A stretch of 27,712 nt of DNA. Source: DASUFF01 sp036274695 (GTDB taxonomy: Bacteria > UBA10199 > JACPAL01 > GCA-016699445). Position numbers and translations under genes: made by a program. The notes under the pieces are model-generated. The model worked only from the letters and a program-made list of their open reading frames with translations. It was not told the DNA's origin and did no database searches. Location of the stretch: the NCBI GenBank assembly GCA_036274695.1, contig DASUFF010000102.1:1-27712 (forward strand), read 5' to 3'. Of the stretch, positions 22,924-27,712 are shown one piece after another; position 1 is the first letter of the stretch, and the number at the start of each line of letters is the position of its first letter.

Positions 22924-23568
22924 ATGGCTAAAGAAAAACAAAAGACTCGGAACCCGGATAAGACGCGCGGCTCCATCCTGGCCGTCGCCACCGAGGTCTT
23001 CTCCAAGCACGGCTTTCACGGGACGGGATTGAACGACATCTGCCAAAAGGCGGGGGCCAACAAGCGGATGATCTATCATTACTTCGCCAATAAGGAAGGC
23101 CTCTACCTGGCGGTGCACCGCCAGGGCTGGGAACAATTGGGGTCGTGGTTCGCGCAGGAATTAGTCCGCAACGGGACGCCGGCCTCCCCTCTCGATCCGT
23201 CGGGATTGCTGCTCGAAGCCGTCCGGATCTTCCACGACTTCATCGCCACCAACCAAATCTTCGTCAGGTTGATCATGTGGGACGGCCTGGAAGGCGGCAC
23301 GGCATCCCGCGCGTTGTGGAAGGACATCCGGGGACCGATCTACCGCCAGATCGAAACGCTGGTGAAACAAGGGCAGACTTCCGGACTCCTCACGAAGGAC
23401 CTTCATCCGGGTCATCTGATCATCAGCTTCATGGGCGCCATCTCCTTCTACTTCTCGCACGCGCATACGATGATCGATATTTTCGGGAGGGACACGCTCT
23501 CGGCCGGAGCGATCGAAGAGAGGAAGGAGCAGGTGCTGGCGCTGTTTCGGAAATTAATTCATCCCTGA
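22924..23568 (+). CDS. TetR/AcrR family transcriptional regulator
   Basis: A 214-residue TetR repressor. The N-terminal HTH (residues about 15-62) is typical: RGSILAVATEVFSKHGFHGT, GLNDICQKAGANKRMIYHYF, ANKEGLYLAVH. The C-terminal ligand domain (IFVRLIMWDGLEGG, LHPGHLIISFMGAISFYFSH) resembles regulators of fatty-acid and membrane-lipid genes, but the ligand is unknown. The start is set by the AT-rich promoter region; no Shine-Dalgarno sequence is visible. It is divergent from the hydroxylase gene, with two shared-consensus palindromes between them, so it most likely controls that gene and itself. Its stop overlaps the convergent SDR gene by 10 bp. Confidence 0.92.
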   Translation: MAKEKQKTRNPDKTRGSILAVATEVFSKHGFHGTGLNDICQKAGANKRMIYHYFANKEGLYLAVHRQGWEQLGSWFAQELVRNGTPASPLDPSGLLLEAVRIFHDFIATNQIFVRLIMWDGLEGGTASRALWKDIRGPIYRQIETLVKQGQTSGLLTKDLHPGHLIISFMGAISFYFSHAHTMIDIFGRDTLSAGAIEERKEQVLALFRKLIHP

Positions 23569-24380
23569 TTCAACCTCTCCTGCCGCGTCTTCACCTTCGC
23601 CAATCCCAAGACCCAATTCACGAAGGCCGGACACGCCCTCTGGAGCCAGACGGCGAGATGCCCGTGCACCGTCAGCACCCTCTCCCTCCGGCGGCACAGG
23701 ATCGCCCGCACGATCTTCCGCGCGGCTTTTTCCGACGGCATTTGCAGCCAATCCGGAACCGGATCCTTCAGCTCGCGATGCACGCTGCCCCGATTGTCCG
23801 TCACGCGGATGTCCGATTTCACGAATCCGGGACTGATGAGCGTCACCGCCACGCCGTAACGTTTCAACTCGGCCCGGAGCGCGTCCGCCAGCGCGCGGAC
23901 GGCGAACTTGCTCATGGCGTAGGCCGAAGTCGTCGGCGCGGAGACATGCCCGCTCACGCTTCCGACAATCGTGAAAGAGCCTTTCGATACCTTCAGGTCG
24001 GCGAGCGTCGCATAAAAGGTGCGAAGCACCCCGTAGACGTTCGTCTCGAATTGCCGGCGGTAGTCGCCCAAGGTCAGCTCTTCCGCCAGGCCGTTCACGC
24101 CGAAGCCGGCGTTGGCGACGACCACGTCGATCGCCCCGAACTCCTTGCGCGCGATTTCGGCGGCTCGCTCCAGTTCGCCGTCGCACGTGACATCGCCGGT
24201 GACGGCGATCGCCCGCCCTCCCTTGTCCCGTATCTCATGCGCCAGCCGGTCGATCCTATCCGCGCGGCGGGCCACCAGGACCAAATTCGCGCCGCGCGAG
24301 GCGCACTCCCGCGCCAGGGCTTCCCCGATGCCCGACGAGGCGCCCGTGATCAGGACCGTCTTCGATTTTAGCGGACTCAT
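23559..24380 (-). CDS. Short-chain dehydrogenase/reductase (SDR)
   Basis: A 273-residue classical SDR using NAD(P)H. The Rossmann motif TGASSGIG (12-19) is followed by VARRADR, which has the arginine pair typical of NADP preference. Then come NAG (90-92), the catalytic S141, and Y154-x3-K158 (AYAMSK). I use the ATG at 24380 because GAGGAGG lies 8 nt upstream; the longer frame to 24413 has no signal. The basic, hydrophobic C-terminus (AVWLQRACPAFVNWVLGLAK) could touch the membrane, as in lipid-acting SDRs such as 3-ketosphinganine reductase-like or DltE-like enzymes. The neighbouring hydroxylase and desaturase favour a lipid substrate, but this is inference. Confidence 0.9.
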   Translation of the reverse strand: MSPLKSKTVLITGASSGIGEALARECASRGANLVLVARRADRIDRLAHEIRDKGGRAIAVTGDVTCDGELERAAEIARKEFGAIDVVVANAGFGVNGLAEELTLGDYRRQFETNVYGVLRTFYATLADLKVSKGSFTIVGSVSGHVSAPTTSAYAMSKFAVRALADALRAELKRYGVAVTLISPGFVKSDIRVTDNRGSVHRELKDPVPDWLQMPSEKAARKIVRAILCRRRERVLTVHGHLAVWLQRACPAFVNWVLGLAKVKTRQERLNQG

Positions 24381-24454
24381 CGCGCCCTCCTCTGGTAAAA
24401 GGCCCCACACCAAACGGTGCGATTCAGAATATCAATTTTCTAAGGAGCTGAAAC

Positions 24455-25195
24455 GTGTCCGATCCGATCCCCGTTGCAGTCGCCGTCGTCTACGCTTTGA
24501 CCGACGAGGTCCGGCCGCTCCTCAAGGAAGCTTCGATCCGCACGAAGATCATCACGAAATCGGCGATTCTGCAATTCGCCCAATTCCGCGGCGTGGACGT
24601 CGTCTTCTGCCGCACCGGCGTCGGCATCGCCAACGCGCATGAGGCCGCGGAACGGCTCTTGGAACACGCGAAGCCGGGGATCGTTCTTTCCATCGGCTGC
24701 GGCGGCGCGACGCACCCGGACCTGAAGACCGGAGACCTCGTGCTTCCTCCGGAAATCCGCTCCGAAACGCCGACGGACCGGTTTTTACCCGACGAAGGGG
24801 AAAGAAAGAACATGGAGGTCTTGATCCGCGAGGAGAGCATCCCCTACCGGTCCGGCCCCCTGCTCACGGCCTGGAAGATGGCGGGGAAGACGGCCAAGGA
24901 GGAATTGGGGTCGAAGGGCGTGGCCTGCGTGGACATGGAAACGGCCGCCGTCGCGGCGATCGCAGAGAAGGCGGGCGTGCCGCTGCTCGCGCTCCGGGCG
25001 ATCTTCGATTCTTTGGAGGAGGAGTACCCGAGCGACGAGCCCTACGACGAGGACCACCCGATCTCCTATCTGCTCCGCAACCCGAAGGTGATTTTGAAAA
25101 TCCCGCGCTACGCGAAGGCGAGCGCGCTCTGCCGGAAGAATCTCTTCCGGGTCGTCTCCCGCTTCATCGACGCATGGGTTCGCGACGAACGGTGA
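24455..25195 (+). CDS. Nucleoside phosphorylase-family protein (MTAN/HpnG-like)
   Basis: A 246-residue protein of the purine nucleoside phosphorylase / MTA-SAH nucleosidase superfamily. Key patterns are VAVVYALTDEVRPLLKE, FCRTGVGIANAHEAAERLLE, SIGCGGATHPDLKTGDLVLP and the active-site strand CVDMETAAVAAIAEKAGVPL, ending ALRAIFDSLEEE. The VDMETAAVA motif and a length near 245 resemble the hopanoid-associated phosphorylase HpnG as well as MTAN, but no hopanoid genes are seen nearby, so I leave the substrate open. The start is GTG at 24455 with AAGGAG eight nt upstream. The C-terminal ~50 residues are a basic helical extension. The 3' end overlaps the convergent unknown gene by 32 bp. Confidence 0.85.
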   Translation: MSDPIPVAVAVVYALTDEVRPLLKEASIRTKIITKSAILQFAQFRGVDVVFCRTGVGIANAHEAAERLLEHAKPGIVLSIGCGGATHPDLKTGDLVLPPEIRSETPTDRFLPDEGERKNMEVLIREESIPYRSGPLLTAWKMAGKTAKEELGSKGVACVDMETAAVAAIAEKAGVPLLALRAIFDSLEEEYPSDEPYDEDHPISYLLRNPKVILKIPRYAKASALCRKNLFRVVSRFIDAWVRDER

Positions 25196-26069
25196 CGAAG
25201 CGGCGGTCGGTGGTTTCCACGAAGGTTTCGACGCGGTTCCAGAGGGTCCGCAGCCCCAATTCCAGCGCCAGGGCGGCGTTATCGGGCTCGCGACGGCTCA
25301 TGTAGATCCGAAAATAGTCTCGAGGGGGGTCCCTTTCGTAGAGAACGCGATAGGGATAATCCGGGTCGGTGACGGGAATCCCCTGCGCCGGCGTCGGGGC
25401 GTCCTGATCCACCTCTCCGGCCGGCGGGCGCCCCGAATGCGGCTTCCAACGATCGATCAACGGATCGCGCGGGCTCAAGGCAATCGCGACCCCTCCCGCC
25501 GCCTTGACCGTCTGAAAATAGTTGGCGTTGAACTGCAACGTCAGTTGGTGTTCGAGCATCCCAAAGGCGCGTTGATCGCCTCCGAATTCTTCATTGATTT
25601 CCACGCGAGCGAATTTCATTTCCTTGATTTCCCGGAAAGGTTCGGCCTCGCTGCGTGTCCGCCGGAATTTTTGAGAAATGAGGCGCCGCACGCCCGCCTC
25701 GGGAAGGTACTCCTTGCGGAGCTCGACCAGATCGGTCCAGGGCGCGGGACTCAAATCGAAATGCAACGCAAAGCGCGGACGCCAAAGCCGGAACTGGTCG
25801 GGTCCGACGATCTCCAACTTCCAGGACGTATCGGGAATATCGTACTCGTCCCGGCCGCCCTTGAACTTCCGCACGAAACGCTCGGCGTCTTCCCGGACGG
25901 CGCGGAGCCCGGCGACGAATTCTTCCTGATTGGAAACGCTCAGGGTTGCGGGACGCCATCCCACCGCGGGCGAGCCGACGGCGACTCGCGGATAACCCAG
26001 AGGGTTTAAACTGAAACGACCGACGAACTCGGATAGGACCGGTAAACCGCCGGTGAACAGGGAATTCAA
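25164..26069 (-). CDS. Hypothetical protein of unknown function
   Basis: A protein of about 301 residues that I do not recognise. The frame is open to 26441, but everything upstream of about 26147 is antisense to metH. The best start is the TTG at 26069, which has GGAGG four nt upstream and is followed by LNSLFTGGLPVLSEFVGRFS. There is no signal peptide or membrane segment. It contains conserved-looking aromatic and charged stretches: DEYDIPDTSWKLEIVGPDQF, WRPRFALHFDLSPAPWTDLV, MKFARVEINEEFGGDQRAFG, and PRDYFRIYMSRREPDNAALA near the end. These suggest a soluble alpha/beta protein. Its last 32 bp overlap the convergent phosphorylase-family gene; it lies 77 bp downstream of metH on the same strand and may be co-transcribed. 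Confidence 0.65.
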   Translation of the reverse strand: MNSLFTGGLPVLSEFVGRFSLNPLGYPRVAVGSPAVGWRPATLSVSNQEEFVAGLRAVREDAERFVRKFKGGRDEYDIPDTSWKLEIVGPDQFRLWRPRFALHFDLSPAPWTDLVELRKEYLPEAGVRRLISQKFRRTRSEAEPFREIKEMKFARVEINEEFGGDQRAFGMLEHQLTLQFNANYFQTVKAAGGVAIALSPRDPLIDRWKPHSGRPPAGEVDQDAPTPAQGIPVTDPDYPYRVLYERDPPRDYFRIYMSRREPDNAALALELGLRTLWNRVETFVETTDRRFVTVRREPMRR

Positions 26070-26146
26070 ACGCGCCTCCGAATCAACCGTATCGACACGT
26101 TTTTTGGCGCGTTGCGTTATATTTGCAAGAGGAATGTGGAAAAGGC

Positions 26147-27712
26147 CTAGACGTCGATCGGACCGACGCTGAAATACGCGGCGTCCGGGTGGTGAAAAAC
26201 CAAGGCGGAGACGCTGGCCTCGGGCTCCATCATCATGCCTTCCGTGAGCCTGACGCCGATATCGTCGGGACGGATCAATTTCCAAATGCCTTCCTGATCG
26301 TCCAGGTTGGGGCATGCGGGGTAACCGAAGCTGTAGCGTTTGCCGCGGTATTTCGCCGTCAGCCTCTCCGCCATCGTCGTGTCGGCCGGGTCGGGAAATC
26401 CCCAGTCTTCGCGGATGCGGCGATGCAGCCATTCGGCGCAACCCTCCGCCGTTTCCAACGCGATGGCCTGGAGCGCATGCGATTTCAAATATTCGCCGGC
26501 GTCTTTATAAGCCTCCGCGCGCTCGCGAACGCCCTGCCCCGCTCCGACGACGAAGAGGACGACATGGTCCCGCTTGCCGTCCTTCGGGGGCAGGACGTAA
26601 TCCGACAGGCAAAGTCCATTTTCCTTCCGCTGGCGCGGGAACCGGAAGGTATGCACCGGCGCCTTGGCGCCCGGCGAAAAGAGACGGATGGCGTTGCCTT
26701 CGCTCTCGGCCTCGAAGAATTGCCAGACGGCCTTCACCTTCAGGAATTTCGCCGCCTCGGCCTTGACCTCTTCCACGCGCGCGTCCAGCTCGATCGCCTT
26801 CGCGTCGCGCTCCGCCAGGGCCTTCTCGAAGTTGCCTTTGAAACCCAGGTGCTTCGCATACAGCATCTGCGGGTTGATGTAGGACCAGAGCTCCTTCAAT
26901 TGCGGCACGTCGCGGACCTTGCGGTCGAGATACGGCGCCGGCGGGATGGGAATATCGAGGCGAACCTTGGAACTTCTCCGCTCCGATTCCGGCCCCGTAG
27001 GGGCGACCGGCCAGTCGCCCCTACCCGGACCGACATCGATGGATTTGTATCCTTCCAACAGAACCTTCCGGGCTTCTTCATTACCCAGTTGGTTGGCGAG
27101 CGAGAGGCCCGTCATCGCGTCCTTGGCGTATAAGACCAGTTGGTCATAGGACGGCGCGATCTTGCTCCGCGTGAACTTGTCCGACAGCGCCGCCCCGCCG
27201 ACCAACAGCGGGACCTGAATCCCCGCGGCCTTCAGGTCCCCCGCCGTCACCACCATCTGCTGGGCGGACTTCACCAACAGGCCGGAGAGGCCGATGATGT
27301 CCGGCTTGTGCCGCTGGTAGGCCTTGATCAACTCCTCGGGCGGGACCTTGATCCCCAAATTGATCACGTCGTAGCCGTTGTTCTTCAGGATGATCTCGAC
27401 CAAATTTTTTCCGATGTCGTGGACGTCGCCCTTGACGGTGGCAAGCAGGATCTTCCCCTTCGCCGCCGACTCGGCCTTCTCCATGAATTGCTCGAGATGG
27501 GCCACCGCCGCCTTCATCGCCTCGGCGGATTGCAGCACCTCGGCCACGATCAACTCGTTGTTGTTGAACAACCGCCCCACCTCGGCCATGCCGGCCATGA
27601 GCGGGCCGTTGATGATGTCGAGAGGCTTCGCCTCTTTCCTTTTCAGCTCCAGGTCGGGAATCAGCCCGTCCTTGGTGCCTTGAATGATGTATTGGGCGAG
27701 ACGCTCGTCCAG
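26147..27712 (-). CDS. metH: Methionine synthase, C-terminal part (5' end outside window)
   Basis: The last 521 residues of cobalamin-dependent methionine synthase, which methylates homocysteine using methyl-H4folate. From the right edge come the B12 cap helices (MAGMAEVGRLFNNNELIVAE), the cobalamin-binding Rossmann domain with DVHDIGKN (the His ligates cobalt), and the SAM-binding reactivation domain: ELWSYINPQMLYAKHLGFKG, and RYSFGYPACPNLDDQEG for the RxxxGYP region. The homocysteine and folate domains are outside the window. The linker between the B12 and activation domains carries an extra stretch, DVGPGRGDWPVAPTGPESER. It is encoded by a perfect REP-like palindrome (26997-27024), apparently inserted in frame. 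The frame is intact, so the enzyme should be functional. No riboswitch is visible because the promoter is not in the window. Confidence 0.95.
   Translation of the reverse strand: MDERLAQYIIQGTKDGLIPDLELKRKEAKPLDIINGPLMAGMAEVGRLFNNNELIVAEVLQSAEAMKAAVAHLEQFMEKAESAAKGKILLATVKGDVHDIGKNLVEIILKNNGYDVINLGIKVPPEELIKAYQRHKPDIIGLSGLLVKSAQQMVVTAGDLKAAGIQVPLLVGGAALSDKFTRSKIAPSYDQLVLYAKDAMTGLSLANQLGNEEARKVLLEGYKSIDVGPGRGDWPVAPTGPESERRSSKVRLDIPIPPAPYLDRKVRDVPQLKELWSYINPQMLYAKHLGFKGNFEKALAERDAKAIELDARVEEVKAEAAKFLKVKAVWQFFEAESEGNAIRLFSPGAKAPVHTFRFPRQRKENGLCLSDYVLPPKDGKRDHVVLFVVGAGQGVRERAEAYKDAGEYLKSHALQAIALETAEGCAEWLHRRIREDWGFPDPADTTMAERLTAKYRGKRYSFGYPACPNLDDQEGIWKLIRPDDIGVRLTEGMMMEPEASVSALVFHHPDAAYFSVGPIDV
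26997..27024. repeat. 28-bp REP-like palindrome inside metH
   Basis: GTAGGGGCGAC and GTCGCCCCTAC are perfect 11-bp inverted arms separated by CGGCCA, whose centre GGCC is itself palindromic. Very similar 'GTAGGGGCGACC...GGTCGCCCCTAC' repeats are common as dispersed intergenic elements in many bacterial genomes. Here it lies inside the coding sequence, in the inter-domain linker, and keeps the frame. Confidence 0.75.

Noticed and set aside
24455..25195. Assignment as hpnG (hopanoid phosphorylase)
   Set aside because: The superfamily motifs fit, but no hopanoid genes are adjacent and MTAN-type proteins share the same motifs, so no symbol was given.

Overview
The window is GC-rich (my visual estimate is about 60% G+C) and densely coded. 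It comes from a Gram-negative bacterium: it carries a lipobox lipoprotein, Sec signal peptides, sigma-54-type regulation, a persulfide dioxygenase module and B12-dependent MetH. The giant fusion of a Ser/Thr kinase, NTPase, TPR, GAF and sigma-54 activator fits an uncultured deltaproteobacterium-like lineage (Myxococcota, Bdellovibrionota or a related candidate phylum). The lineage is inference; no rRNA marker is present.

Layout. (1) 1-3231, minus strand: a truncated GyrI-like effector-binding protein, a membrane protein, a HEAT-repeat protein with a C-terminal J domain, a decayed ORF and a small membrane-anchored protein. (2) 3264-10339, the most unusual part: a 1383-residue kinase/NTPase/TPR/GAF/sigma-54-activator protein. 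It is flanked by a 601-residue secreted protein of unknown function and a lipoprotein, both on the opposite strand. Each flanking gene has a -24/-12-type sigma-54 promoter-like element and an upstream TGAGAR direct repeat with a 17-18 bp period, so the three genes could form one signalling module. The activator carries GAFTHA in place of the canonical GAFTGA loop. (3) 10521-13412: a copper operon (periplasmic protein, Met-rich membrane protein, CopA-type ATPase). (4) 13529-15873: an RhlE-type DEAD-box helicase divergent from an SrkA-like kinase.

(5) 15877-16543: a DUF4160/DUF2442-XRE toxin-antitoxin-like pair, with a perfect 18-bp palindrome inside its promoter. (6) 16596-18875: a fully overlapping four-gene persulfide operon (YgaP-like rhodanese, ETHE1-type persulfide dioxygenase, TSUP permease, ArsR repressor), behind another perfect 18-bp palindrome. 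(7) 18941-22237: a DUF1178 protein, a fatty-acyl desaturase with a long helical tail, a second RhlE-type helicase (DEVD variant) and a translationally coupled small membrane protein. (8) 22239-25195: a fatty-acid hydroxylase/sterol-desaturase-family gene divergent from a TetR regulator, with two matching operators 53 bp apart, then an SDR and a nucleoside phosphorylase-family protein. (9) 25164-27712: an unknown protein and the C-terminal 521 residues of MetH. The metH segment carries a 28-bp REP-like palindrome inside the coding sequence.

No rRNA, tRNA, CRISPR array or recognisable transposase gene was seen. No gene-free stretch exceeds 300 bases apart from the degenerate 2361-2806 region.
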